A stretch of 64,000 nucleotides of DNA from Vagococcus teuberi (GCF_001870205.1 NZ_CP017267.1:1538501-1602500), one strand, 5' to 3'; counted from the first letter of the stretch, positions 40,248 to 49,912 are shown. The notes: generated from the sequence alone by a model not told the origin. A program made the numbers and translations.

Positions 40248-41741
40248 TTATAATTGGATTTTTTTAACGTTTATTTCTTTTGTCATTTTATTTGTAGAAA
40301 TATCTCGAATGAGCCGAGTAATATGAATCACATCATACGTTGTACCTAATTCTGATAAAAGATACGTTTGAGCTTTAGCGTGATTAATTGGCTTGTTGCT
40401 TATCACTAAATCAAATGATTTAGACGCATCATACTCCATACATCTCACACCATTTAAACAATTTAGTTCTTTAATCAAGCGGGTGGTTGATACTTCTTGA
40501 TACACATCTTCTAATACAAGTTTGACACCAATTGTTACAGTGCGATTAATTTGACTATCGATTAACGCAATAATATGAAGATACTGTAATTTTGAGTAGT
40601 CAATTAGCGTCTTATTATGGTCTAAGCTTAGTCCTTCATAGTCTCCTTCGACTGACGAAAAAAGTCTTTCAATTAACGGTGAAATTACATGCCCTGACCA
40701 TTCTTTTTCGGTTTCTATAATGTATTCACGTGATAATACTTCAATAATTCCTCTAAAAAAATATAATCTATAATGCACACGTGACAAATAATAATTAACT
40801 TGGCTTTCCAATTGATGTGATAGCTTTAGTGGTGCATAGTATAAAATCAACGACTCTAAAATAAAGGTATCCACTAATTCAACCGGTGTAAATTTGGAGC
40901 GAAGTATCTCATATTTATAAAAATCATTTTGAGACATCGCTTGAAAACTCATTAAAAAGCAAAAATGAATCATTGCTTCTTCCTCATCTACTTCAACAGC
41001 GTAGTGCCCTAAAACACGTAAAACAATTGATTTTAACTCAAGATAAAGTGTGTCTCGTTCATAAGGTTCTATTGCTTTTTTTAGTTCTGTATAGATTGGT
41101 GAGGCGTAACTAATCCTTTTTTTTGAAATAATCAGCCATAGATTAATACGTTTCATGTTTTCAAGTAAAAAATTAACACCTAATCCTCGCTCTATTGCGA
41201 CAATCAATGATTGTTGTTTAAATGATATCTCTTTTTGTGCATAATTATCTAAATACCAATAAAAGCAATAGTAAAAGTAACGAATCTGACTTTCTTCTCC
41301 AACTAACTTTCCCTGCCAAATAGTCAATCCAAACTCTTTCAGCGACACATTCAACTCTTTAATTTTACGAAAAAGTGTCGACTCACTGATTCCTATTCTA
41401 TTAGTCAATGCAACTGTTGAATACTCAAAATGATGATACAGATAGTTCATAATTTGATATTTAATGGAGTCTTTATACAAATGTGTTTCAATCACTTCTA
41501 AAGAAAAACTGGGAGCTAACTCTAACATGACAAGTGCCCCATCATAAAACAAAGTTGCTTCTTTTTTATATGTATCATTGATCCACATCAAATCCTCAAT
41601 GTACGTTTCAAGAGATGATTTACTAATACCAAGCTCCTTGGCTAATGAGCTAATCTTCGACGTACCACCACGAAGTAATAGACTTTTTAGAAGTTGTAAT
41701 TGTTTGGCTTCTTTTTTTTCAAGTAACTCATCAAATCTCAC
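40248..41741 (-). CDS. Mga/AtxA-like transcriptional regulator
   Basis: A roughly 497-residue protein with two N-terminal helix-turn-helix regions (about residues 25-65 with ISSLAKELGISKSSLETYI and 95-150 with ALTNRIGISESTLFRKIKELN), followed by a helical PRD-like region and a C-terminal EIIB-like part, the Mga/AtxA layout. Such regulators can respond to PTS phosphorylation. The first start in frame is ATG 41768; GTG 41739-41741 has AAGGAG at a better distance, so I use it. The start overlaps the end of the flavoprotein gene, suggesting coupling. Control of the downstream glp genes is a plausible inference. Confidence 0.75.
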   Translation of the reverse strand: MRFDELLEKKEAKQLQLLKSLLLRGGTSKISSLAKELGISKSSLETYIEDLMWINDTYKKEATLFYDGALVMLELAPSFSLEVIETHLYKDSIKYQIMNYLYHHFEYSTVALTNRIGISESTLFRKIKELNVSLKEFGLTIWQGKLVGEESQIRYFYYCFYWYLDNYAQKEISFKQQSLIVAIERGLGVNFLLENMKRINLWLIISKKRISYASPIYTELKKAIEPYERDTLYLELKSIVLRVLGHYAVEVDEEEAMIHFCFLMSFQAMSQNDFYKYEILRSKFTPVELVDTFILESLILYYAPLKLSHQLESQVNYYLSRVHYRLYFFRGIIEVLSREYIIETEKEWSGHVISPLIERLFSSVEGDYEGLSLDHNKTLIDYSKLQYLHIIALIDSQINRTVTIGVKLVLEDVYQEVSTTRLIKELNCLNGVRCMEYDASKSFDLVISNKPINHAKAQTYLLSELGTTYDVIHITRLIRDISTNKMTKEINVKKIQL

Positions 41742-43041
41742 CCATATCATCTCCTTTTCCAAACACATCCGGCAGACCTAACGATGTATTCGCAAAAACA
41801 GCATTGTAGAAATGAGGTAATTGACTAAGATTCCTTATATCTATCCTCTCTTTTATCATTAGGGCAAAGGTGTTTATTTTATCTAAAATTGGTTCTTTAG
41901 AAATAAGCTGCACACCCAACAAGTGATAATTTTTCCCACCATAAACTAATTTAATACTAACTTCTTTTTTACTAACTGTTGATATTGGCAAGGTAATAAT
42001 CACACTTTTAACTTCCGCATCATATAAAAAATCTTCTGATTCCATTAAACCAGTACTCGCCAAATAATGATTAAATAATTTAATTCCAACTGTTTTTAAC
42101 ATTGGTCTAAGGGTTTCTTTTTTTTCCACAATATTTTTGGCACACGTCATACTCGTTTGTACCGCATTGACAATCAATGGGGCATAAACTCGTGCATGAA
42201 ATAGAAAACTTGGCACTTGTATCAAGTCCCCTATCGCATAAACGTCAGGAATAGATGTTTCTAAATAATCATCAACATAAAGTGTATTATCACTATTAGC
42301 TCGTAGTTGTTGATTAAAAATAGATAATTCAGGTCGTACACTATTTGCACTAAGTACCATCTTATCAGTGATGTTCATCGTTTTTCCATTTGATAGTACT
42401 AACCTAGACTCATCAATTTCCTTTACTGTCTCACTAAAATGAAACGTCATATTGGGAATGTCTCCTGTTGTAGTGTAAAAAGATTCTAAAAAATCCTTAT
42501 CGAAATACTTATATAGCGGATAATCCATCGTCTCAATGATATGGACTTTTTTTCCTTGATAGATTAACCCACTCGCAAGCTCCATTCCAGCTTGTCCAGC
42601 TCCTATAACTATAACTTCATCAATATTACTTAATGTGTTTAATATCTGTTCAGCTGATTCTTTATCTTTATACGTTTTAATACGATCAAAATCATCTTCC
42701 ATTTTTGATGATTTTTGTGATGAGCCAGTTGCTAACACTAATTTATCAAAGGACATCAATCCTTTTGTTGTATCGATTGTTTTACCCGTAAAGTCATAGG
42801 ATAAAACTTCTGTATCCGTTAATACATTAATCCCAGTCTTTTCTAATTCTTTCTTTGTCATAAAATAGGCTTCTTCTAATGAATCAATTTCACCATTCAA
42901 CAGCATAGATAACCCACTAGGGATATAACCTATTTTTGCCTTTTTTTCTATCAGTACCACATCAAATGACGGATACAACTCTTTTACCTTAATCGCACAA
43001 TGAATGCCCGCAAATGAGCCACCAACGATTATTACCTTCAT
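41731..43041 (-). CDS. NADH oxidase/peroxidase-like flavoprotein with Ser at the redox-Cys position
   Basis: A 436-residue pyridine nucleotide-disulphide oxidoreductase. FAD loop VIIVGGSFAGIHCA (3-16), NAD loop VIVIGAGQAGMELASG (about 150-165), and C-terminal FAD segment DVYAIGDLIQ, all as in Nox/Npr/CoA-disulphide reductases. The family's single redox Cys42 (SCG) is Ser42 here (GYIPSGLSM). Start ATG 43039-43041 has GGAGG-like GGTGGGTAG upstream; the frame extends 19 codons without support. Without Cys42, four-electron water-forming activity is not expected; it may make H2O2 or serve another acceptor. Followed by an overlapping Mga-like regulator and the H2O2-producing glp operon. Confidence 0.8.
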   Translation of the reverse strand: MKVIIVGGSFAGIHCAIKVKELYPSFDVVLIEKKAKIGYIPSGLSMLLNGEIDSLEEAYFMTKKELEKTGINVLTDTEVLSYDFTGKTIDTTKGLMSFDKLVLATGSSQKSSKMEDDFDRIKTYKDKESAEQILNTLSNIDEVIVIGAGQAGMELASGLIYQGKKVHIIETMDYPLYKYFDKDFLESFYTTTGDIPNMTFHFSETVKEIDESRLVLSNGKTMNITDKMVLSANSVRPELSIFNQQLRANSDNTLYVDDYLETSIPDVYAIGDLIQVPSFLFHARVYAPLIVNAVQTSMTCAKNIVEKKETLRPMLKTVGIKLFNHYLASTGLMESEDFLYDAEVKSVIITLPISTVSKKEVSIKLVYGGKNYHLLGVQLISKEPILDKINTFALMIKERIDIRNLSQLPHFYNAVFANTSLGLPDVFGKGDDMGEI

Positions 43042-43148
43042 TTCTACCCACCTCCAACACCAATAAAAAATCGATTTCTTTAGTATCTTAAAACACATGC
43101 TTTATAAATCGATTCTAGCAAATATTTAACTGTTTTAACATCTTTTTA

Positions 43149-43661
43149 TTAGTCTTCAATTACTAACTCATAAGCAAAACGTTCACCATCGATATCAGAG
43201 GCAACATATACTATCCCTCGGTAAACAAAATCAAACTTTTCTAATAAAGCTTGCATGGTTAAATTCACTCTGTGCGTATCGATTCTCACAGCTGAGCAAC
43301 CTTTACTTAATGAAATGCTCAATATATTAGAGAAAAAATAATTTGCTAACCCACATCCTTGATAGTTAGATGAAATGGCTACTCGGTGAATCACAACATA
43401 ATCAGACGTTTGCTGCCAATTGGATAGGATCTTATAATCTTCATCCTCTTGATTAATCATAGCTAAATAACCAACCACTTGGTTATAATAAACTAAGACA
43501 TAGCCATAATGATGATCAATATCATCATAAACCATTGACTCATTTGGGCTGCCTTCTTGCCATTGTGGACTTCCACTTTTTTTTAATACTTCCTTTGCTT
43601 CTTCAATGATGGTCACTATTTGTGGTACATCTTCTTTTCTCGCTAATCGTGTATAAATCAC
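43149..43661 (-). CDS. GNAT-family N-acetyltransferase
   Basis: A 170-residue protein with the GNAT acetyl-CoA motif A: VIHRVAISSNYQGCGLANYFFS (about residues 90-112, pyrophosphate loop QGCGLA) after a beta strand with YLAMINQED. The N-terminal IYTRLARKEDVPQIVTII is also typical. The substrate cannot be inferred; neighbours give no clue. It lies between the AEC transporter and the flavoprotein gene on the same strand, with separate spacing, so it is probably its own unit. Confidence 0.85.
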   Translation of the reverse strand: MIYTRLARKEDVPQIVTIIEEAKEVLKKSGSPQWQEGSPNESMVYDDIDHHYGYVLVYYNQVVGYLAMINQEDEDYKILSNWQQTSDYVVIHRVAISSNYQGCGLANYFFSNILSISLSKGCSAVRIDTHRVNLTMQALLEKFDFVYRGIVYVASDIDGERFAYELVIED

Positions 43662-43709
43662 GTCACTCTTCCTCTACGTTTAGTTTTAAAAATTATACCA
43701 TATAAACAA

Positions 43710-43735
43710 AAAAAGCATCCTCTCAGATACTTTTT
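43710..43735 (-). terminator. terminator after the AEC transporter gene
   Basis: AAAAAGCATC (43710-43719) pairs with GATACTTTTT (43726-43735) with one G-T pair, loop of six; minus-strand T run of seven. It begins 5 bases after the transporter stop. Confidence 0.85.
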
Positions 43736-43739
43736 TCGT

Positions 43740-44642
43740 TTATATTAATGACATAATAATTGGTAATGTTACCATACTTGTGACAGTTGTCAATGCAATA
43801 TATTGTGATACTTTTGTTCCTGCACCAGCATATTCTTCTGCCAAAATAGCATCCAGCGAACCTACTGGCATTGAAGCAAGCAGCACTAAAACACCTAAAA
43901 TAGTTGGATCTGTGATAAAAAATTTCAATACTGGAATAAAAATAATGGGTATAATAATCGCTCTAACAAATAGAAATTGTAAATTATCTTTATCAAAGAA
44001 CAACTCTTTTAGTTTTACTTGTGAGAACAAACTACCATTGATAATCATTGATAAAGATGCCGTCATAATCGACAAATCAACATTAAAAGTATGAATTGGT
44101 TTTGGTAATTTTACACCAAACATAAACAACGCAAAACCTACTACAGCTGCTAAAATAGCTGGTGTGGTCAAAATACTTCGAATTCTGATTTCTCGACTAT
44201 TTGATAAAAACATAATCCCTACTGTGAATAAGAACAAGCTTGTTACTGTATTACACACAACTAAGACAATCAATCCAACTTCACCATATAATTTTCCAAC
44301 AATCGGAATTCCGATAAATAATATATTGGAAAAAGTTAAACTAACTACCCATAAACTTCGTAACATATCTTTTTTCTTAAATAAAGTTGCAATTAAATAC
44401 GTAATAAGTAATGTCGCCACAATCATAATAAATGTATAAATAGCCGTTTGTTTCATCATAATTAATAACCGGTCACTTTTATCTACTTGAAAACTATTAA
44501 TAATGGCCGCAGGTAAAGCAACTGTTGTCAGTAAATAACCAATATAAATATTGGCTCCTGGTGAATACTTACCTCGTTTATTTAACCAAACACCTACAAA
44601 CATAAAAAAAATTAATACAATTGTTTCATTGAACACGGTCAT
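43740..44642 (-). CDS. AEC-family transporter (auxin efflux carrier-like)
   Basis: A roughly 300-residue membrane protein with about ten hydrophobic segments in two five-helix halves. Segments such as YLLTTVALPAAIINSF and LVLLASMPVGSLDAILAEEYAG carry the conserved Pro/Gly-rich crossover helices of the AEC (BASS-related) family, which in lactic bacteria exports or imports organic acids such as malate. Substrate unknown. Start ATG 44640-44642 is chosen on conservation; TTG codons upstream (44648, 44663) lie closer to a GGGGGA site, so the true start may be a few codons earlier. Confidence 0.8.
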   Translation of the reverse strand: MTVFNETIVLIFFMFVGVWLNKRGKYSPGANIYIGYLLTTVALPAAIINSFQVDKSDRLLIMMKQTAIYTFIMIVATLLITYLIATLFKKKDMLRSLWVVSLTFSNILFIGIPIVGKLYGEVGLIVLVVCNTVTSLFLFTVGIMFLSNSREIRIRSILTTPAILAAVVGFALFMFGVKLPKPIHTFNVDLSIMTASLSMIINGSLFSQVKLKELFFDKDNLQFLFVRAIIIPIIFIPVLKFFITDPTILGVLVLLASMPVGSLDAILAEEYAGAGTKVSQYIALTTVTSMVTLPIIMSLI

Positions 44643-44800
44643 TCCCAACTTACTTTCCCCCAATTCTTGACGCTACACATCCATACTTACTAAACGTCTG
44701 AACCCATTTTATAGCTCACTCAAAACACTGTCAATGCGGACATTATAAAGAATAGGCTTACATTCAATTATTTTTTTATTGGAGGGTTAATCAATAAAAA

Positions 44801-44942
44801 TAAAAAAGAGGCCGACACAAAAGTATTATAAGAGAAAAATCCCATGAAATCCGTTAATTACAACGTTGATTTCATAGGATTTATATTTTGATAGTTAAGT
44901 GATTTTTATTTAAAAAGTTGCTTTTGGGTCAACTTCTTAAAA
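44801..44942. repeat. 140-base nested inverted-repeat element in an intergenic gap
   Basis: Outer arms (44801-44825 and 44918-44942) are imperfect inverse copies with the shared theme AAGAGG..GAC.CAAAAG. An inner 15-base arm AAATCCCATGAAATC (44837-44851) pairs with 44868-44882 with one mismatch, and CGTT/AACG extends it. The 3' part contains AAGTTG/CAACTT followed by T on the minus strand, so it can end transcription of the glycosyltransferase gene. It looks like the AGGC(T/C)GAC.CAAAAG-type small intergenic repeats of low-GC Gram-positives. Confidence 0.6.
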
Positions 44943-44946
44943 TAAT

Positions 44947-47900
44947 TCATTTATTTAGCGGATCTATTTCTTGATAAAATCGTTGAATTGTTTTTTCATT
45001 ATATTGTATATAATCAAATGATTTAAAATTACCTTCAAATTGATAAATACGATGCAAACCATGATATATATCTTCTACTTCTATCCCCTCAGTTAACATA
45101 CCATATTCTTCATTTTTTCCAATAACATTAATATTTGCAGGAATATTAGAACCTAATATTTTTAAACCCAAAACCATAGATTCTAGCAATACCATTGGTT
45201 GCCCTTCATAATATGAGGGTAAAATAAATAAATCTGTTTTTTTGATAAAATTAAAAGGATTTTTAATATGTCCTAATAAAAATACTTTACCTTGCATTTT
45301 CTCAGTCTTAACAGTTTCGGTTAATGAGGCTTCCAGAGGTCCTTTTCCTAGAATAAACAATCGACTGTTTGGAACATCTTGATTAAATCTAGCAAAAGCT
45401 TGAATTAAATGTGTTTGATTTTTCTCAGGTGATAGCCTTCCCATATTTACAATATTATAATAATTTGAATCAAAACTTGGGACTTTTTGATAACTCAAAT
45501 CAACCCTAGGTAATCTAAATTCTTCTGTATTATTTTGTTTTTCTTTTTCTTTAAAATTAAAATAGACATCTTCTGATACAGTATCAATAAAATCAGCTTG
45601 AACATATCCTATACTTTCTTCAAGACTAAGACAAATATGATAATATTTGTCTTCTCCTACCCATGCAATTTTATCGATTAAAAAAATCTCATCAACATAA
45701 TTTTCTGATGTGCTAATAATCATACTATTTGTGGTTCCTTTTGGTTCACTATAAATATTTACTGACACATTAGTATTGAACTTACCATATAATGTTGTTC
45801 TTTCTATTTTTGACGTATAACCAACAGGAGAAACTAACTCTTTTTTCTTCAATTTACCATTGAAATAAAATTTTAAAGGTGATATAGACGTTAGTTTATG
45901 CGTTCTTTTCAAAGGACGAGGAGACATCCAACCGATTACTTTTCCGTTATATTTTACTCTAACATAACGTCCTCCACTAGTCTTGGCTATTTTATCAGTT
46001 TCAATATATCTATCTTTAAAATATCCAATATAGGTTATTATTTCATCTGTTTCATTATTTTTACGAATTTGATTCCAAATTGGTTGTTTTAAAGGGTATG
46101 ATGCAGTTGAAATAGTATGATACGGTTTAACATTATATAATTCGAATTCCTCTTCTTTAACATAATTTTGATCAATCCAGCCTACGTATATATCATTTAC
46201 ACTAATTTTGACGTAAATCTTGTCATGAAATAAATAGCTAGCGTATTGTGTTATTTTATCATCTAATCGCAATGATAGTCCAAATGATTTTTCTAGCTCT
46301 AAATCAGATAAATTTTTATAAACTTTAATAGTAGTATTATTTAAGACTTTAAGCCGCTTCCTTTTAACTATTAACTTTTCACCATCTGATTTAACCGATG
46401 AGTTTTCTTTCCCCAATATCTGATTGATATTAATTGTATTGTATACATAAGACATTTGCTCTTTAGTTACATAGTCGCCTAATTTTTTTAAGTTAACATC
46501 TCTTGTCATGGGTGACACACTTAATAATTTATCAAACATAAAGTAAATAGAAAATAGTGCATTTAAGTCATTGTACTGTGGCATTTTGCCATCAACTTCC
46601 CTCATTGAATCAGCTACCAAATCATTATGCATAAATGCCACATACTTTTCTGCATTGGCCGATAAAATATGACGCCCCCAGAAATAACTATATCCACTAA
46701 AATCTATTGATACATCAAACTCAAGATTAGCTGTCAATCGAGCCATTTCTCGTACATAAGCCTGTTTTGGATAAGCATTTCTATTATTTTTCGGTAAACC
46801 ATTGACATTAAAGTTACTATCTAACTTTTCCTCTTCCTTACTGAAAATAGCATGACCAAATCTAAAAATCAATCGAGCGTTTTTATTAATCTCTTCAATA
46901 TTTTTAACCGATTCAATCGGACTTCTAGAATTTAATATAACTGTGACATCATATTTGTCATAATCAATATTGTTAACTAAATTTAATGCACTAGATGTAA
47001 TTCCATTACTTTTCATTGCTCCGGGAAATAGTAAAATCTTTTTCTTGTCGGAGTCAACGTGATATTCTTTCATATCTTCTATCTTTTTGTTTTCAAAAAT
47101 TCGCTCAATATATTTTTTTGTCACATTTCCATCGTCATAAGATACCATTTTTTTTGCCAACGTTTTATAAGCATTTTGATAGTCCTTAAAATATTCTTTC
47201 ACATGACTGATACAATCAAATAAATCTGGTAAAGTCTCTGCAGTTGGCCCTGGTAATTCACTTTCTTCTAAATACATTCCTCGGTTTCTTTGATACAAAT
47301 CTTTATCCCACGCATAAAAAATAATTGGTTTATTTGTCACTAAAAAATCAAAAAATATACTAGAATAATCTGTCACTAAAATATCCGTAATAGCCAATAC
47401 TTCATTGGCATCAATTAAATCTGACACTAAATGTTGACTTACCCTTCCATCCTCTAAGACCTTGTTTGCAATAAAGGGATGAACTTTAACTAGTACATCA
47501 TATTCATTTTTAAATTGATTAGCTAACTGTAATGTTTCTTCAACAATTTGATCAATATCATCTGTGGTATTGTGAACAGAACTTCCTTTCCACGTCGGGC
47601 AAAATAAGATGATTTTTTTTTCAGTTAATTTTGCACCATAGTTTTCAATTTTTCTTACAATCTCACTCCTATTAGAATTAAGAGTAAAATCAATTCTTGG
47701 ATAGCCACCTTCTAGAACTATCCCTGGATAAATACCTTCTAATTTGTAGCTTTTTATAAAAATTTCTGATGTATGAGCGTTAGGTGACAAAATATAATCT
47801 GCCATTAAGAAATTTCTTAAAACATTTTGTGAATGATTAGGATTTCCAGGAATATCAAACCCCATATGTTTTAATGGTGTTCCATGCCAAGTATTAATAT

Positions 47901-48285
47901 ACACTTGCTCTTTTTTCTTAACAAAAAAAGATTCAAATGTTGAGTTATTAATCAAATATTTCGCTGTTAGCAATACGTTTACGTACTCCAAACTATTCCG
48001 TTCAACAAATGTTACTTTTTTTTGTAAATTTTGCGGAATGCTTTCTTTAATAAATGGAACATCAGGATTAATAACCCAGACGTGTTTATACTTCGAAAAA
48101 CGAGTATCACTAACTAAGGATAAAAACATAGCATATGGTGAATCAACAATTGATTTTCCATCTCTTGATTCATAAACAATTAAGTACTCATCAACAGTTG
48201 TCGACTCATAATTGGCACCATAATACTGACTCTTTTTCTTGTTGAAGTCACTTTTAAATTTTCTTTTTAATTTATATAAAACCAT
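44947..48285 (-). CDS. CDP-glycerol glycerophosphotransferase fused to a GT4 glycosyltransferase split by SH3/GW-like modules
   Basis: An 1112-residue protein without signal peptide. Residues about 30-405 are a TagF/TarL-type polyglycerolphosphate transferase (NTWHGTPLKHMG at 131-142, LVKVHP at 265-270, LVTDYSSIFFDF at 303-314). Residues about 415-640 are the N-terminal half of a GT-B fold (LLFPGAMKSNGITSSALNL; VAFMHND). Residues about 645-910 hold roughly three SH3b/GW-like beta modules (YVGWIDQNYV, RVKYNGKVIGWMSPRPL, SIGYVQADFI). Residues about 940-1112 are the C-terminal GT4 half (NMGRLSPEKNQTHLIQAF; YYEGQPMVLLESMVLG). CDP-glycerol would come from TagD at 63297. Last gene of the rml cluster; likely adds glycerol phosphate and a sugar to a wall polymer. 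Confidence 0.8.
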   Translation of the reverse strand: MVLYKLKRKFKSDFNKKKSQYYGANYESTTVDEYLIVYESRDGKSIVDSPYAMFLSLVSDTRFSKYKHVWVINPDVPFIKESIPQNLQKKVTFVERNSLEYVNVLLTAKYLINNSTFESFFVKKKEQVYINTWHGTPLKHMGFDIPGNPNHSQNVLRNFLMADYILSPNAHTSEIFIKSYKLEGIYPGIVLEGGYPRIDFTLNSNRSEIVRKIENYGAKLTEKKIILFCPTWKGSSVHNTTDDIDQIVEETLQLANQFKNEYDVLVKVHPFIANKVLEDGRVSQHLVSDLIDANEVLAITDILVTDYSSIFFDFLVTNKPIIFYAWDKDLYQRNRGMYLEESELPGPTAETLPDLFDCISHVKEYFKDYQNAYKTLAKKMVSYDDGNVTKKYIERIFENKKIEDMKEYHVDSDKKKILLFPGAMKSNGITSSALNLVNNIDYDKYDVTVILNSRSPIESVKNIEEINKNARLIFRFGHAIFSKEEEKLDSNFNVNGLPKNNRNAYPKQAYVREMARLTANLEFDVSIDFSGYSYFWGRHILSANAEKYVAFMHNDLVADSMREVDGKMPQYNDLNALFSIYFMFDKLLSVSPMTRDVNLKKLGDYVTKEQMSYVYNTININQILGKENSSVKSDGEKLIVKRKRLKVLNNTTIKVYKNLSDLELEKSFGLSLRLDDKITQYASYLFHDKIYVKISVNDIYVGWIDQNYVKEEEFELYNVKPYHTISTASYPLKQPIWNQIRKNNETDEIITYIGYFKDRYIETDKIAKTSGGRYVRVKYNGKVIGWMSPRPLKRTHKLTSISPLKFYFNGKLKKKELVSPVGYTSKIERTTLYGKFNTNVSVNIYSEPKGTTNSMIISTSENYVDEIFLIDKIAWVGEDKYYHICLSLEESIGYVQADFIDTVSEDVYFNFKEKEKQNNTEEFRLPRVDLSYQKVPSFDSNYYNIVNMGRLSPEKNQTHLIQAFARFNQDVPNSRLFILGKGPLEASLTETVKTEKMQGKVFLLGHIKNPFNFIKKTDLFILPSYYEGQPMVLLESMVLGLKILGSNIPANINVIGKNEEYGMLTEGIEVEDIYHGLHRIYQFEGNFKSFDYIQYNEKTIQRFYQEIDPLNK

Positions 48286-48319
48286 TTTAAAGTCCTTTCC
48301 ATACTGATACTTCTATTAA

Positions 48320-49873
48320 TTAATAGTACGCACCTACCCTTAAAGTAGCCATCCAAATTAAAAATAATATGGATATAAATAATATCGTTTTGTCATAGAC
48401 TTTTTCATTAAAATAAGTTTGTTGGTTTAAATCATCTACTGCAAAAACCTTCTCTGACAAATTCAAAATAAATGTTAATAAAATAAATATACCAAAGAAA
48501 TATCTTCCTTGAACACCTTTAATAATAGGTTCTCCAACACCTGTAAACGTTAAATACATAATAAAATTAGTTAACAAAATAATCCCTAGTGACACACCAA
48601 TAATGGCTAATTTAAAAAATGGATTGATTTTATTTACCAACCGTCTTGGATACATAAAGACAACCGAACCAATAAACATCAAGTATAAGGCATACGCAAT
48701 ATCAGAAACATGATATGACCAACCAAACGTAAAATATTGTTTTAATAGCAACACTGTATTTGTTCCACCAATCAACATTGATTGAAGAAATGCCTTAGGA
48801 TGAGAGATTATATGACTAATTTGCTTACTTTGGTCAACTGAACCAGGTAAATCTGTTGGTTCTAATGTCGAATAATATTTAGTCCATAACAAACCAACTG
48901 CAATAATTAATACAATCGCAATAAAATTACTTAGATAAACTTTTTTCGACTCATATCGTTTGATAGGGATAAATAGCATCAACCCAATCAACATAATATA
49001 TGGTAATTTTGTAAAGGCCATCAGTCCACAAAGAACTCCTACCACTGCCACATCTTTATATGTGATTGCTTCTTTTTTATCAAATAATTGAATAAATTTC
49101 GCTGCTATCAATAAACATAGGCCGTAAAAAAAAGCATCCTGACTAAATGATGCAGCGATATAGACAGGTAAATGTTGTATAGAAAAAACTGCAATAATCA
49201 TTTTCCATTTTCCAGCCATTTTCACTGCAAAAAATGCCATAATAGCATACATTAATAAATTAAAAAAGCGTCCCAAATAGAACATGACTCCTAAATTACC
49301 ATTAGATAACACTTTACCCAACCAAATACCAAATGCACTTGGTAAATACATCACTGTACTGTATGGTCTCGTTGCTTTAATTTTTGTTTCACTTTGCTTA
49401 TTTTTATCAGTTTTCATACTAAATAATTTTGTATGAAAGAAGTTTTTCTTTGGATCTAACCTATTTATACCATTATATCCAGTCATTTTGTTCAACTTGT
49501 CATAATCTTTAGAAATCTGTAACTTATCATTATCATTTTGTAATTTGAAATTTCCCTCTGATATATAGACGGCTCGTCCAAAGTGAGCTGGCTCATCTAA
49601 CACATCAAATACAGGAGAAAAAATAACAAAAAAAGAACCCATCATAACAATTGTCACAAATACAACATTTTCTGTTTTAAAAAATGATGTTGCTAAAATA
49701 GGAATAATCGATAGACCAAAAATTAAAACAACAAACTTCCAATAGACATTATCAAAGCCTGTGGAATAACTTGCTCCAAATATTGTTAACCCAGCAGCAA
49801 TAAGTAGAAGATATTTATTTTCCCAGCAGACATCAAATAAAGATTTTATTGATTTTTCCATTTGTTCAATCAA
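48320..49873 (-). CDS. DUF2142-type polytopic membrane protein, probable GT-C glycosyltransferase
   Basis: A 517-residue protein with about 11-12 membrane segments. After two N-terminal segments comes the DUF2142 signature VFDVLDEPAHFGRAVYISEG (about 88-107), then a large external loop before further segments. The acidic residues in this loop are like the catalytic site of GT-C enzymes, which use lipid-phosphate sugars outside the membrane. The start is TTG 49871-49873 or ATG 49859-49861; neither has a clear ribosome site. With the upstream GT2, DUF2304 and small flippase-like genes it would complete an extracellular sugar-transfer system. Confidence 0.75.
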   Translation of the reverse strand: MIEQMEKSIKSLFDVCWENKYLLLIAAGLTIFGASYSTGFDNVYWKFVVLIFGLSIIPILATSFFKTENVVFVTIVMMGSFFVIFSPVFDVLDEPAHFGRAVYISEGNFKLQNDNDKLQISKDYDKLNKMTGYNGINRLDPKKNFFHTKLFSMKTDKNKQSETKIKATRPYSTVMYLPSAFGIWLGKVLSNGNLGVMFYLGRFFNLLMYAIMAFFAVKMAGKWKMIIAVFSIQHLPVYIAASFSQDAFFYGLCLLIAAKFIQLFDKKEAITYKDVAVVGVLCGLMAFTKLPYIMLIGLMLFIPIKRYESKKVYLSNFIAIVLIIAVGLLWTKYYSTLEPTDLPGSVDQSKQISHIISHPKAFLQSMLIGGTNTVLLLKQYFTFGWSYHVSDIAYALYLMFIGSVVFMYPRRLVNKINPFFKLAIIGVSLGIILLTNFIMYLTFTGVGEPIIKGVQGRYFFGIFILLTFILNLSEKVFAVDDLNQQTYFNEKVYDKTILFISILFLIWMATLRVGAYY

Positions 49874-49912
49874 ACTCTTTCTCTTTCGTAGATTTTAAAA
49901 AAACTCTGTTGA

